From: Arenicola marina
Lineage: Eukaryota; Annelida; Polychaeta; Arenicolidae
Direction: 5' to 3'
Length of the DNA: 64,000 bases
NCBI GenBank assembly: GCA_964019135.1
Contig: OZ025264.1
Location: 1,674,001-1,738,000, forward strand
Every line of letters begins with the position of its first letter. Position 1 is the stretch's first letter. The notes under the pieces were generated by a model. It did not search any database. It had not been told where the DNA came from and was given only the letters and a program-made list of their open reading frames with translations. Shown here one piece after another: positions 44,200 through 58,000 of this stretch. The translations under genes were made by a program, and so were the position numbers.

Positions 44200-47100
44200 G
44201 TGGATAAGGGCCCATTACCATCTTTAGGGTTCAGGCGTAGGGTGTAGATTGCGCTCGGTGTCGGGTTCGGGTCAGGGTTAGGTACCCTCTTCTTCACTCG
44301 CCGCCTCACCTGCATTTCGGGTAACGGCCGCCCGCTTTGTCAATGCTACATCAGTACTATCCTTAGTGTTTAGGTACAGGGGGTAGATTGCGCTCGGGGT
44401 CGGGTTGGGGTCAGGGTTAGGTACCCTCTTCTTCACCCGCCGCCTCACCTGCATTTCGGGTCACGGCCGCCCGCTCTGTCAATGCCACATCAGTACTATC
44501 CTTAGGGTTTAGGTACAGGAGGTAGATTGCGCTCGGGGTCGGGTTGGGGTCAGGATTAGATACCTTCTTCAACCGCCTCCTCACCTGCATTTCGGGTAAC
44601 GGCCGCCCGCTCTGTCAAAGCTACATCAGTACTATCCTTAGGGTTTAGATACAGGGGGTATATTGCGCTCGGGGTCGTGTTAGGGTCAGGGTTAGGTACC
44701 CTCTTTTTCACCCGCCGTTACACCCGCATTTTGGGTAACGGCCGCCTGCTCTGTCAATGCTACATCAGTACTATCCTTAGGGTTTAGGTACAGGGGGTAT
44801 ATTGCGCTCGGGGTCGGGTTGAGGTCAGGGTTAAGTACCCTCTTTTTCACCCGCCGCTACACCTGCATTTCGGGTAACGGCCGCCCGCTCTGTCAATGCC
44901 ACATCTGTACTATCCTTAGGGTTAAGGTACAGGGGGTAGATTGCGCTCGGGGTCGGGTTGGGGTCAGGGTTAGATACCCTCTTCAACCGCCGCCTCACCT
45001 GCATTTCGGGTAACGGCCGCCCGGTCTGTCAAAGCTACATCAGTACTATCCTTAGGGTTTAGGTACAGGGGGTATTTTGCGCTCGGGGTCGGGTTGGGGT
45101 CAGGGTTAGGTACCCTCTTTTTCACCCGCCGCTACACCTGCATTTCGGGTAACGGCCGCCCGCTCTGTCAATGCCACATCTGTACTATCCTTAGGGTTTA
45201 GGTACAGGGGGTAGATTGCGCTCGGGGTCGGATTGGGGTCAGGGTTAGGTACCCTCTTTTTCACCCGCCGCTACACCTGCATTTCGGGTAACGGCCGCCC
45301 GCTCTGTCAATGCCACATCTGTACTATCCTTAGGGTTTAGGTACAGGGGGTAGATTGCGCTCGGGGTCGGGTTGGGCTCAGGGTTAGATACCCTCTTCAA
45401 CCGCCTCCTCACCTGCATTTCGGGTAACGGCCGCCAGGGTTTAGGTACAGGGGGTATAGTGCGCTCGGGGTCGGGTTGGGGTCAGGGTTAGGTACCCTCT
45501 TTTTCACCCGCCGCTACACCTGCATTTCGGGTAACGGCCGCCCGCTCTGTCAATGCCACATCTGTACTTTCCTTACGGTTTAGGTACAGGGGCTAGATTG
45601 CGCTCGGGGTCGGGTTGGGGTCAGGGTTAGATACCCTCTTCAACCGCCGCCTCACCTGCATTTCGGGTAACGGCCGCCCGCTCTGTCAAAGCTACATCAG
45701 TACTATCCTTAGGGTTTAGGTACAGGGGGCATTTTGCGCTCGGGGTCGGGTTGGGGTCAGGGTTAGGTACCCTCTTTTTCACCCGCCGCTACACCTGCAT
45801 TTCGGGTAACGGCCGCCCGCTCTGTCAATGCCACATCTGTACTATCCTTAGGGTTAAGGTACAGGGGGTAGATCGCGCTCGGGGTCGGGTTGGGGTCAGG
45901 GTTAGATACCCTCTTCAACTGCCGCCTCACCTGCATTTCGGGTAACGGCCGCCCGCTCTGTCAAAGCTACATCAGTACTATCCTTAGGGTTTAGGTACAG
46001 GGGGTATTTTGCGCTTGGGGTCGGGTTGGGGTCAGGGTTAGGTACCCTCTTTTTCACCCGCCGCTACACCTGCATTTCGGGTAACGGCCGCCCGCTCTGT
46101 CAATGCCACATCTGTACTATCCTTAGGGTTTAGGTACAGGGGGTAGATTGCGCTCGGGGTCGGATTGGGGTCAGGGTTAGGTACCCTCTTTTTCACCCGC
46201 CGCTACACCTGCATTTCGGGTAACGGCCGCCCGCTCTGTCAATGCCACATCTGTACTATCCTTACGGTTTAGGTACAGGGGGTAGATTGCGCTCGGGGTC
46301 GGGTTGGGCTCAGGGTTAGATACCCTCTTCAACCGCCTCCTCACCTGCATTTCGGGTAACGGCCGCCAGGGTTTAGGTACAGGGGGTATACTGCGCTCGG
46401 GGTCGGGTTGGGGTCAGGGTTAGGTACCCTCTTTTTCACCCGCCGCTACACCTGCATTTCGGGTAACGGCCGCCCGCTCTGTCAATGCCACATCTGTACT
46501 TTCCTTACGGTTTAGGTACAGGGGCTAGATTGCGCTCGGGGTCGGGTTGGGGTCAGGGTTAGGTACCCTCTTTTTCACCCGCAGCCTAACCAACATTTCG
46601 GGTAACCGCCGCCCGCTCTGTCAATGCCACATCTGTACTATCCTTAGGGTTTAGGTACAGGGGGTAGATTGCGCTCGGGGTCGGGTTGGGGTCAGGGTTA
46701 GATACCCTCTTTTTCACCCGCAGCTACACCTGCATTTCGGGTAACGGCCGCCCGCCCTGTCAATGCCACATCAGTACTATCCTTAGGGTTAAAGTACAGG
46801 GGGTAGATTGCGCTCGGGGTCAGGTTGGGGTCAGGGTTAGATACCCTCTTCAACCGCCGCCTCACCTGCATTTCGGGTAACGGCCGCCCGCTCTGTCAAT
46901 GCTACATCAGTACTATCCTGAGGGTTTAGGTACAGGGAGTATATTGCGCTCGGGGTCGGCTTGGGGTCAGGGTTAGGTACCCTCTTTTTCACCCGCCGCT
47001 GCACCTGCATTTCGGGTAACGGCCGCCCGCTCTGTCAATGCTACATCAGCACTATCCTTAGGGTTTAGATACAGGGGTTATATCGCGCTTGGGGTCGGGT

Positions 47101-47692
47101 TGGGGTCAGGGTTAGGTACCCTCTTTTTCCCCCGCCGGTACATCTGCATTTCGGGTAACGGCCGCACGCGCTGTCAATGCCACATCAGTACTATCCTTAG
47201 GGTTTAGGTCCAGGGGGTAGATTGCGCTCGGGATCGGGTTGGGGGCAGGGTTAGTTACCCTCTTTTTCACCCGCCGCTACACTTGCATTTCGGGTAGCGG
47301 CCGCCCGCTCTGTCAATGCCACATCTGTACTATCCTTAGGGTTTAGGTACAGGGGGTAGAACCTGCATTTCGGGTAACGGCCGCCCGCTCTGTCAATGCC
47401 ACATCTGTACTATCCTTAGGGTTTAGGTACAGAGGGTAGATTGCGCTCAGGGTCGGGTTGGGGTCAGGGTTAGGTACCCTCTTTTTCACCCGTCGCCACA
47501 CCTGCATTTCGGGTAATGGCCGCCCGCTCTGTCAATGCCACATCTGTACTATCCTTAGGATTTAGGTACAGGGGGTAGCTTGCGCTCGGGGTCTCGTTGT
47601 GGTCAGGGTTAGGTACCCTCTTTTTCTCCCACCGCCACTCCTGCATTTCGGGTAACGGCCGCCCGCTTTGTCAATGCCACATCTGGGGTGCG
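44200..47692. repeat. 139-bp satellite with telomere-like motifs, left block, about 25 copies
   Basis: Tandem monomers of about 139-140 bp contain ccttagggtttaggtacagg, ttgcgctcggggtcgggttg, gggtcagggttaggtaccct, cacctgcatttcgggtaacg and gccgcccgctctgtcaatgc. Each monomer carries ttagggtttagg and agggttagg, which resemble animal telomere repeats. The first monomer is a divergent type (accttgtggataagggccc). Truncated monomers occur near 45435, 46373 and 47359. Similar 64-codon frames at 44819, 45751 and 46686 show a higher-order period of about 935 bp. The block is cut by the Harbinger element at 47693. Confidence 0.95.
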
Positions 47693-47695
47693 TTC

Positions 47696-47723
47696 CGTAT
47701 CATGATCGATCGCCGCGAACATT
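47696..47723 (+). repeat. Left terminal inverted repeat of the Harbinger element
   Basis: gggtgcgttccgtatcatga and eight further bases match the reverse complement of the right end at 24 of 28 positions. A further word tacggaacgaca at about 47750-47761 is an inverted partner of cgttccgta within the same end. Confidence 0.85.
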
Positions 47724-47812
47724 TTTGGTCACTCCGAACTTGCTACGGAACGACATTGGTCACAGCCGATTTTTAGTTTTCCCAGAATTCCCGCGCGAGG
47801 GTTTGTTTCAAG

Positions 47813-50800
47813 ATGGCGCTGAAGGAGCAAGACGTACTGCGAGCTGTACTGTTAGATGAGCTTAGTGCTGGTGCTGAGCCAAGCAGTTCTGTGTTGGTGC
47901 CTTTATTGGCGTCTCAGGAGGAGGTTGTGTCTGTGGTTTCACAGTATTGCGTGTCCAACCCCCCCTCTCCCGATACCATGCGTGTACCGGGTTACGTTGA
48001 GACCGTGGTGCCGGGGTACAGCGATGTTGACTTTAAGTCACACTTTCGTATGAAGCCCTCCACCTTTGAGGCAAGTAGTCTCTATCAGTGTTTATTTCCA
48101 TACTTAAGTAAGACTCATTACGGTTAAGACTTCATAACATACACAAGTGCATGCACTAGCCTATAGTATAACTTATGTACCATGGACACTGAAAGTGCTT
48201 CACTATTACTGCTCGTCTACACTATAGTACAGCCTTCGGTTGCTCCTACATTCCCAGCCCAAATTGTCCCATGACATTGCAAGGAAATCCCAAATATATA
48301 CAAGCTGCTGGTACAGTTAGCAATTATTTACTTTATGTCTAGACTATTTAAATTATGGTTGTTTTTTACAATAATTTTGAAAAATATTTGTAGGACGTTT
48401 TATAACTCTAAATACTAATTTCATGATTAAAATATCTATCATCGCATGTTAATCGGAGAGAATCACCTGTAAAATAGAAAGTTTGATGATACAGTACAAA
48501 GAAACATACCTTCTCACATGACATGTACTACTGTACTGATATAAAGGGGTTGAATGGCATGTTTATTGTTCAATTTTTATACATGTATACAGTAATCTCT
48601 GCATTATATGGTCACTCAAATATATTACTTCAAAATAATAACCTTATGTACAATTCCGTTTATTATGTGACACCCTTGCTATACATGGCATGGTTGTAAT
48701 CACAATTGGGCCTAAACAAATAATGCCTCGGGCTATTCCTAATCATAGTTAAGGAGCAAATACATAAATGTACATCATAACTATTGACACGTGAAAAGGA
48801 GCAAGCTGTAATATGGCGTGGCATGTAAGTGTGAGGATACTACATTGAAGAAAATAGTTATACTACTCCCCTGGAGATATAGCTCAACTCGCCCTTCCTT
48901 CTTCAATTATCTCTACATGACCCAAAGTTAATAAAGTCTCATGAATATATATTCAATACATTATAAGACACTCCATTACACAGTATTTTCTGGCTGGCGG
49001 AACCAAATTCATACAATGCAGGGACCACTGTATATATGTCAATGATATAAGTACATACTATCCATATATAATGTTATCAACATTTCTCAGTGAAAATAGT
49101 GCTGTAGATCTATAAGTGACTGTTCTAGATTTCTTATTTATACCAATATTAACACTGCACCTCTAGGATTTAAATACTACCAGGGGTAGACAAACCAAGG
49201 GAAATGTTATAAGATTTGACAAAGCACTTCACTATAGATTGCTGGCCTCTCATGCAGTCACTTGCTATTCACAAGTGTCATTAATCAGGCACCTATTTTT
49301 ATAAAACACAGGGTTCTGTGAATGACGGATGACACAATAAGGTTACAGTTTGTGTTAGAAGTATTTTGTATACCATAGAATTGATTTATTGATATCATTA
49401 CAATGACATGGATGTATGGGTAATGCACAGTATTTTATATTGGCGAGTAATATAGTTAAGGTGGACTATGCACTCATAATTTATCCAGTGTATTTTTCAC
49501 TCAATGCAGCCATGTTAACCATCCTTGGACTATTATAAATGGCTATGTAACTAACTTTTCACTCTCTCAATACCTCTCGGCACCGATTGCACCATGCTGG
49601 AGCACCCAGACCACCTTGGCAGAAATGACCCTGATTGCACTGCTATGGTAAGGAGTGCTGATGAGTGGATGAAACCTGTACATTATGCCTCAGATTTGAC
49701 ATTTGCGGGGCTGCTAAAATTATTATTTATTCTTAAGATTACGAATTACATTGTCGATGTGTCATTTCATTCGTTACGTTTAAAACCTTCACACATGTGT
49801 CATACTTTGCCAGTACGGTTTGAACTATGCCGATAGCATTTCAAGTCTTTCCAATGTTCCAGAAAACAGCTGTATGGTCTGTGTTATATTCATCAGACTA
49901 TATTTTTCGACATGCACTGTGTAATGTAGAAAGAAAACGACCATTTTAACCAGATCATTTCACGTTTCAGATCCTGTGCAAGACCTTGGCCCCATCACTT
50001 ACTGACCGGTGCCAAAGTGTGGAGAAGAAGGTCCTCAGTTCCTTGTGGTTGCTGAGCAACCAAGAATCATTCCGTGGTGTGGCAGACCGTTTTGACTTAA
50101 GCAAAAGCTCTCTCCATCGAATTACGATGGAAATTTGTAGTGCCCTAAACGGTCTGCAGGCCACTTACATCAAGTGGCCGGATAGGGCGGCGATGGAACA
50201 AACGGCCCAGACATACCACGCCAAGTATGGGTTCCCTGGAGTCATCGGGAGCGTGGATGGGACCCACATTGCGATACCAGGACCATCCGACTTCAGGGAC
50301 TCGTTTATCAACAGGAAGGGCTTCCCGAGTATGCAGCTACAAGTCGTTGCGGACAACTCGCTGAAATTCATTGACGTCCATGTCGGCTGGCCTGGGGCGG
50401 TCCACGACGCCCGTGTGTTTCGCAACTGCCCTCTACGTCAGCACGTGGAGGATGACTTGCCCGGCGACTTTCACCTTCTGGGCGATTCAGCCTACCCGTT
50501 GCGGAACTATCTTCTTGTTCCGTTTCGCGATAACGGACATTTAAGTGTAATTGAAAAAAAATTCAACAAATTACATTCCAGTGTTCGCGCCGATGTAGAG
50601 CGTTCCATTGGTCTCCTGAAATGTAAAATGAGACGCCTCAAGTATCTAGACATGCGCAATGTCCATGATATACCCATTATTGTAATGGCGGCATGCGTCA
50701 TCCATAATGTGATTTTGCAGCATGAAAATGCCGAGTTCCAGGACGTCTTTGAAGAGTACAATGCTGTTATAGATGGGGATAATGACCCTAATGACGACGT

Positions 50801-50855
50801 AACCTATAACAATGCTATTGCGAAGCGCAGGGCCATTGCCGAATTATTAGTGTAA
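47813..50855 (+). CDS. Harbinger DDE transposase (HARBI1-like), two exons
   Basis: Exons 47813-48070 and 49971-50855 give 380 residues. The first exon has the N-terminal MALKEQDV, PGYSDVDFKSHFRMKPSTFE typical of the superfamily. The second begins ILCKTLAPSL and carries a helix-turn-helix-like segment (NQESFRGVADRFDLSKSSLH). The DDE_Tnp_4 catalytic domain follows, with acidic residues in GSVDGTHI (D182), LLGDSAYPL (D258) and DVERSIGLLK (E296). HARBI1-like length is about 350 residues. The intron 48071-49970 must use a GC donor (gag|gcaagt) and a normal cag acceptor. The nearby GT at 48075 would put the reading frame out of phase. In this superfamily the enzyme cuts and rejoins element ends and needs the Myb-like partner for nuclear entry and end binding. 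The second-exon frame is open upstream without an ATG, which supports splicing. The start ATG (aagatgg) lies 117 bp inside the left end. Confidence 0.9.
48071..49970 (+). other. GC-AG intron of the transposase gene
   Basis: The donor is gag|gcaagt and the acceptor cgtttcag|atc. This pair joins STFE to ILCK in phase 0 and yields a continuous family match. No other donor near the end of exon 1 keeps the frame. The intron is AT-rich and contains no other credible exon; the frame at 49594-49836 has no family resemblance. Confidence 0.75.
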
Positions 50856-52050
50856 GGTTTGACAGGAAATGGCTAACTTCGGTTGTTAATATTAAGGGGG
50901 TATGTTGGGGGCTTAGTAATATTCCGTGGTATGTTTGCCACTTTTACGTCTGTCTTCAATTGAAACGTGCGTTGTCGAATGTTACTTGTCTTCCTATATA
51001 CAGGAGAGCATTATATGTTCTGGTCACGCTGTGGCTATTTCTCCCGCATTGGTATGTGCACTAGCGCAATAGAAATGTTTTAACTCCTAATGCCATGTTG
51101 TTTCTGACAAATATATTAACCTGACAAGATCTGGGAAAAAAGTGTATGGGAATATGAACGCGCCCGCTCCACGCATAAAATGAATCTTTCAATTACATTG
51201 TATTATTCATGACTATGTCAACCAAAATTGACCAAATTAGGAATGCAACTATTTCTATGCGATCTTCGTCGGTTTGTTCCGGATATAGTAGACCCTGAAG
51301 ATATCCCTTTGTATTATTTGTTGCCTACAACTATAAAATAAGTAATTCTTGCCTAGTGTACTTTGGTTGTCGTAAATATCACACAGTCTGGAGAGTTTAT
51401 TGGTTAATGTATTAATTGTTATGTATGTCACATGTCGGTCATTCGTAGGGCATTTTACGAACCGGTATAGGTTTTTGAATTTGAGACGTTTGACTACTAC
51501 TCGCTCACTCTTTTTCCATCGACTATATATTCGGGACTTGTTTTGTATCGGCGATATTACAGCGGTCTGTCATATTTCTACTTTGGAAATTGAAGAGTTC
51601 ATGAACGTGCACATTAGGGGTGCATGTGTTATCATGCAGATATTGTGGAGGTCTTTTCCTTGTAAATTGAGAGGAAGTTTGTGGCTACTTATTTGGTACC
51701 TAACTAAACAGATATTCATGTGTACAGGTTTCTCGATTCAACATATATACGTGTTAAGGGTGAATTGGAAGGGCCGAGAATATAAACAATTGCATTGGCT
51801 AAATATGTAGCAAGCAAATCATGATGCACATCCTGTCCCTATGTCTGCTTCAATCACAATGTGCCTTTCCTTGCAAAGTAAAAAAAAGCCAAAGCCGAAA
51901 GCTGTTGTTCGAGACTCTTTCTTCACGCATGGCATTTGAGATTTATAACAGGTGATTAAGTCGCCCCCTTGTGAAACCGTTTGCTGAACATTATTTATGA
52001 TCCAGGCCAAACGAAACAACAAGACAAGTCGGTCGTGCTATTTGCTGATT
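50856..52050. other. Spacer between the convergent Harbinger genes
   Basis: The 3' ends of both genes face this AT-rich interval. The 136-codon frame at 51400-51810 has no recognisable features. No clear aataaa for the transposase transcript is seen close to its stop. Confidence 0.5.
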
Positions 52051-52053
52051 TTA
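52048..52053 (-). promoter_or_regulatory. Polyadenylation signal overlapping the Myb-like stop codon
   Basis: The minus strand reads atgcaataaaatc at the end of the coding region. The taa stop at 52053-52051 lies within an aataaa hexamer. If used, the 3' untranslated region would be only a few tens of bases. Confidence 0.5.
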
Positions 52054-55000
52054 TTGCATTTTGGACATTAACTCGCCCAGTAGGTTATTACGTTCCTCCT
52101 GAATTCTGTTGGAATTGGCCAGGAGTTCCTTCAGCTCCGCCTGGTCTCTGCGGTGGTCCTCCAAGAAGGCCTGAAACCACACTGGAGGCTCGTCGGCACG
52201 CCGTTTCCGCTGCCGTCTGGCGGCGACGTTTCGACGGGGCACGTCTGCGCGGTCCTCCGTTTCGTGGGCTACCTCCACGGGGGCCCCATCGGTCTCTTCC
52301 ACCGCGAATCGAACGGGTTGATGGGCGGATGAACTGGCGAGAGTGGCTGATGGAGTGGGGCGAGCGCCGAATGAAGTGGGGCGAGCGGCAGATGAACTGG
52401 CGAGGGAGGCTGATGGAGTGTGGCGAGAGGCTGATGGAATGGGGCGAGCGGCGAATGAAGTGGGGCGAGCGGCAGATGAACTGGCGAGGGAGGCTGATGG
52501 AGTGTGGCGAGAGGCTGATGGAGTGGGGCGAGCGGCGAATGAAGTGGGGCGAGCGGCAGATGAACTGGCGAGGGAGGCTGATGGAGTGTGGCGAGAGGCT
52601 GATGGAATGGGGCGAGCGGCGAATGAAGTGGGGCGAGCGGCAGATGAACTGGCGAGGGAGGCTGATGGAGTGTGGCGAGAGGCTGATGGAGTGGGGCGAG
52701 CGGCGAATGAAGTGGGGCGAGCGGCCGATGAACTGGCGAGGGTGACTGATGGAGTGTGGGGAGATAAAAGAATGGAAGATGAACTGGGGGAAGAAGTGGC
52801 GCCAGTAGCGGAAGAACTGGTGAGATCGGATCTACGAGCGAAAGATGTGGTGGGATGAGTGGGGCACGAACGGCCGCGAGAGTGTCGTTGGGTGGTCCAA
52901 TCGGATGGCTTCACCTCACGTGGGGCTGCACTGGGGCCTGTCAACAACATATAGTAGCATATATTGGTGATGCACATACATACATACATGTGATGGTCAT
53001 TAGTCAACTGCGCCGGGCTCCCCCTCCAAGTAACGGACTTTAAAAATAGAGGATGCACATTGGCAATGTTATTCCGAAGCCGTGACGTCATACTTCTTTG
53101 CATTTGAAGGACTTATACAAGGTCCATCCGGCGTAAGACTGTAAACAAAGTTATGGCGTGCGTATTGCTGTACTTAGCACACCATCAGAAATGCCATTTT
53201 GTGAAAAGCCGGGTTAGGTCCGGTTCCTTGCTGGCGGTCTACCTGGAGCTAGTGACGACAGCAAGCGAACAGGCTTCACTGCGGGGTCACCAGCAAGGAG
53301 ATCCTCCATTAGTGCTAAATATTCCCATCGCCTGCGGCCGCGCCCAGTTTTGCCTTGATCATCCATGATCGCCTTGTACCTGTTTAACATAGAAGAGCCC
53401 AATGTAGCGAGACCACAACCTGTTGACACAATTGGGCGCGAAACCTTATGAAATAGGACATATCGATAAGCGAACTAGTGTAGGCCTTGTGCATTTGGCT
53501 CTTTGACTCGTTCGAACATTACAGGTTCCTACCGTTGTTTTAAAGACCGGAACTTCCGGTCACAGGCATCCGCACTGTACTTTTGGCCTTGCCCCTTCAT
53601 GGTTGTGGCAATTTTACGCCAAACTTCATTTTTCTTCATAGTTGGGGAAGCGAAGAGCGACTGGTGATCTCTGTACGTCTCTATGAGTAGGAGCACAGAT
53701 TCATGTGGCCACTGATTTGCTGCAAACGATAACAGCCAAGGTTTATTAATCATTACCTCGAATCCAATATAAACTAGTCATGTATCTTTCGGACACGTTA
53801 CCGACCCGAATGTAAATAATGAAGGGCACATGGCCTTGTTGATATCACGAAATTAAGTGTATTTGGTAACGGTATCATCTCATATCGCTTAATCACGTCA
53901 CATTGACACCTGTGTGAACCCAGGAATTGACAAGTGCTGTGTGAAAAGCGCCATTGGCACCGGCTGGCCATTCCCCTACCACCGAGTATTATTTCATGGT
54001 CTACGTACATTATATTTGAGCGTGACATGCATCAAAAGTTACGACATTCGGTTACATATTGCAAATTGTTTCTGCGGAGACCATGGATAGCCGCATTTCG
54101 CGCAACTTAACGAATGTCCTACGTTGTGATGTTACACGTCAAGTCCTGTAATTGGTTGCATTTAGAAATCTTAAGTGAAGACTGGCCTTACGATGTCTAT
54201 GAAGAACACACTTACTGTTTTTGGACAAACATGGGAATTGGGGCAAATCACGTGACCGTCGCTGATTTAGTCCCCTGAACTCTCGAACGATAACATGCGG
54301 GCGAGAGACACCCGTTGCTGTTTCCTGTAGCATCAGATGGCCATTTCACGTACATTAACTCTAGTCATTGTAAGGAGTCTACACACATGCCCTCCCCAAT
54401 TTTAAGTGACATCAGGCAAATAAACATCCTGACTTGTCACTTACAGGCTTGGGACTGTCAACACCCCGTACCTTTATTGCGCACGACACGTTGGTTATTT
54501 GCGTGTAACCGTAAGGTATCGTAAACTCACGTCATTTATGACACTGTTATTAGTAATAAAATTCGTACGTGTGCAAAAAGTACCGGTTATTGGCGGGTTA
54601 CATGTGCTGTTAATAATGCAATTTCAACTTAAGAAACCAATACATCGTAAAATGCCAATACAACATTCTGCAAAGGAAGTCCAAAGTCTTGTCTCCCCTG
54701 CAACATAACATAAATGTGTGTTACCACCCCTGAAATAAGTCCAATGGTGTTGCATGCACTTTGACGCAATATATGACCATTTATTCAATGTGTAGGTAAT
54801 ACATATTAGCTTATTTACCCCGGTGAGTTATCGGTGCGACTGTAATCTTAACCAAAGTACAGAATGAACAGTGCCACAAGGTGTACATTCAATGGTAGCC
54901 ACGACCAATATTGCACTTTATCAGACGCATTCCTGCTACATAAATGTGCAAACCACAGAGATGGGTCTCCTTCATATCGTAGCACGGAGCGTTCGTGCCA

Positions 55001-58000
55001 TACAAAAATAAATAGGGACTAGCAATTGCTGGCTACCCACACTGAGACTGGTCATCGCTGTCAAGGTCCAACTTGGTTGTAAGGGTTCGTTCTAAAAGAA
55101 GGAAATGTACTTGTTTCATGATACTTATTCCAGTTCGTCTTTCATAGCATGGAAGCCGCGCGTTTTCACCACCGGAATTGACATTAGCACAATAATAAGT
55201 TTGAATGCAATAAAAGTTACCTACTTCAACACTCTATGTCTCCATAGAAGAACAGCAGAAGAAAGAAATAGCGCTGCCGAAAGAAAAACTATAGTGACGT
55301 CGACTAATTATGTAAGGCATATAGGGTCACTACGGCACCGTCTTGTATCCAATCCATTGAGCCACGATTTTTTTTTAAACAGTTGAAGACATATGTGGCA
55401 AACGTGGAACACCGGTTAATGCTACTTCGTCCTTCCATCAATTACATCCCATAGCAGTTGAGCCCAGAAGCTAAAATCGTATGAAGGGAAATTTGCCACG
55501 GAAAGGTTACTGCGACATTGCATATATTTAGGTTGAAAATGCATTACGCAGTAAATGTCTGGCTCTCTGTTGGTGGTGAAGTGTTAAGGCGTTCAAACCG
55601 TAATTCACACTAAGCCACACATGTAGCCACTGTGTAATATCACCCAAAACAGTCTTCGTCTGCACATGACTTCGACAGTTCCATGAACTCACCGGGTTGG
55701 CTGACAGGGCTCGGGGCTAAAATGGCCTCCCCACCTCCACAGGGAGAACAAGAAGTGGCCGACGACGTCAAAATGGCTGTAAAGTAGCCATATCACATTT
55801 CATACATATTAGAGACTTGTACATCCAACAATAATCGAATCCGCTAAACACCATTGTATACGTATTTCATGTAGATATATCAGGGAGACATATATTTTTT
55901 TTTATTGTCCAATACCGGCTAATAGATGTTCAGCAATAACCTGTTGTGACCACTAACACGTTACATTGGAAGAATTAGAGCACAGTTTAAACTTTGAAAC
56001 CATGAGAAAGACTTCTTCATCATTAATTTGAAACGAAGTTTCATAGGTGTCCTTACAACGAGCAGTGAGTAATTGGGTCGCTTGGGCCTGCCTTGGTGTA
56101 CTTGTAAAGCGTCCTATGAAATGAAAGCAGGGCAATCATTAGAACCCAGCCTGAGGACGAAGAAAGGCTAATAATTTGGATTAAATCTGCCATGTGAAGA
56201 GCAAATTCAGGTCGTTTTCTTGACAATACATCAGGCCATGTCACAGCACAGATACTAACTTCACAGTGTGTCTTACCATCATTTCGTATTGCGCCATGAA
56301 GCGTGTCTCTTGAATTTACAGTGGTTGGTATGTCTGTATTGCAAAAATATAAATAATCAATATTATCACAACTTGGTGATCATGGTAACCTTAGTAGGAT
56401 ATCCTTAAATATGAAGGCGGCAAAAATGCTGTATTCGGACCTGAACGGCCCTGCTGCCTATGCAATCGACAATCGTTGCCATATATACAATGCATAGAAC
56501 AATGAAACATGAGGTCACTCACAAAAGAAATGTAGTTATAGCTTCAAATGGCCCCCTTACATGCTCAGTTGCCTAGTTGCATGGGACATGTTTCTTGGCA
56601 AGGATATATGGTATCAACTGGCCAACTACATGTGGAAAGGCTTGCGATTTGCAGACAGTCAGTCCAAAAATGCTTCACCTTGATCATTGCATGTGGAAAT
56701 TAAACCAAAGAAGCAGATACAAGACCACACCTTAATTTTCGATTTAACTCATAATAATAGTAATAGGGCGAGTATGGCATGGCGTTAGGCATTTTCATGG
56801 CCCTACACCAAGCTGTAGCAGCCCTTTATTGTCATTTTCATAATTGAAACTGGCAGGCCGCTACAGCTTGACGTCGGTCCAATAAAATTGCCTAACGCCC
56901 AGGTAACTTGCGCTATTGTTAGAATTAGGAGACATATGGCATTTCCTTAACTTGTCAACATGTTCACTGGTAGAATAATTTATGTGACGCAATTGGAGTT
57001 ACATGCTGTCTTGAGAATTGAAAGTGGTATGAAATTATGTTGTCACATATACCCATACATATACACATATTGAGGAGTCATTGCATTTTGAAGACAAGGG
57101 CATGAATAGCGGGCATTAGATGTGCATGAAATCATGCTGGTAATGTATAAAGCAGAAATTCAGGTAGGATATGCTCACCCAGATCCGGGAGGATGTGATC
57201 AATGTCACTCTGTGTGACAGGTGCATCTGCATCATTGACTGCAAATAGAAGTGAAATGTATGGCTATAACTGTTTCAAATTAAAAGTAAATACATTGTCA
57301 AGATCTAGCCATATGGAATGTATTGAAAACAATTAAGGTCTCTTATTGACAGAAGTGGCAATGAAGTTTTTTTAAGAAACATACGGTTACAAATTGATAT
57401 AGTTCAAACATTGACTTAGTCTCATATGAGGTGTAGACTTTTATACAGGTCAGGGAGATATAGCATATGTAGTTAAAAATCAAGCAACTTTCAATATCAG
57501 TTGCCCGGAAATGAAATATTTACAGGTGGTACCATATATCACAATGTTAAGTGATGCAGTGGCATCATGTTGCAAGCACTCATGACACGTTTAATTGATT
57601 TATAGCTTAATATAGCATCTAATATATATATGTAAGTACATCCCAAGCAATTACATCATGATTGATGTGTTACATTGCTACAGCATCTAATATATATGTG
57701 AGACATATAAATGTAACTGTTATTATTCAAATACTATTAATATATTGTCATAGGCTTAAGCTAGGCTTTGGATATATCGAAGGTAGGCCTAGAGTACAGT
57801 ATACCGCATACAGTACATCCACATTGGAAGTAGATGAACTCATAGCGTGAATATGCAGACATTACAGTTTCACAGCTGAAGGATGTCATGTTACAGTCAC
57901 AAGAACGAGGGTCAAGACTGTACCATATCATCTGTCAGTGTAACTAACTTACTGGAAGAGAAGGGGTAGTACCCTCCCACAGCATATAATGTAAATAATG

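Noticed and set aside
49594..49836. Possible middle exon of the Harbinger transposase
   Set aside because: Joining 48070 directly to 49971 already gives continuous family sequence. This frame shows no resemblance and would disrupt it.
51981..52858. Plus-strand frames of 254 and 171 codons (WGERRMKWGERQMNWRG and similar)
   Set aside because: These are the antisense of the Myb-like exon 7 repeat. The minus strand has the splice sites, basic patch and coil, and is the coding one.
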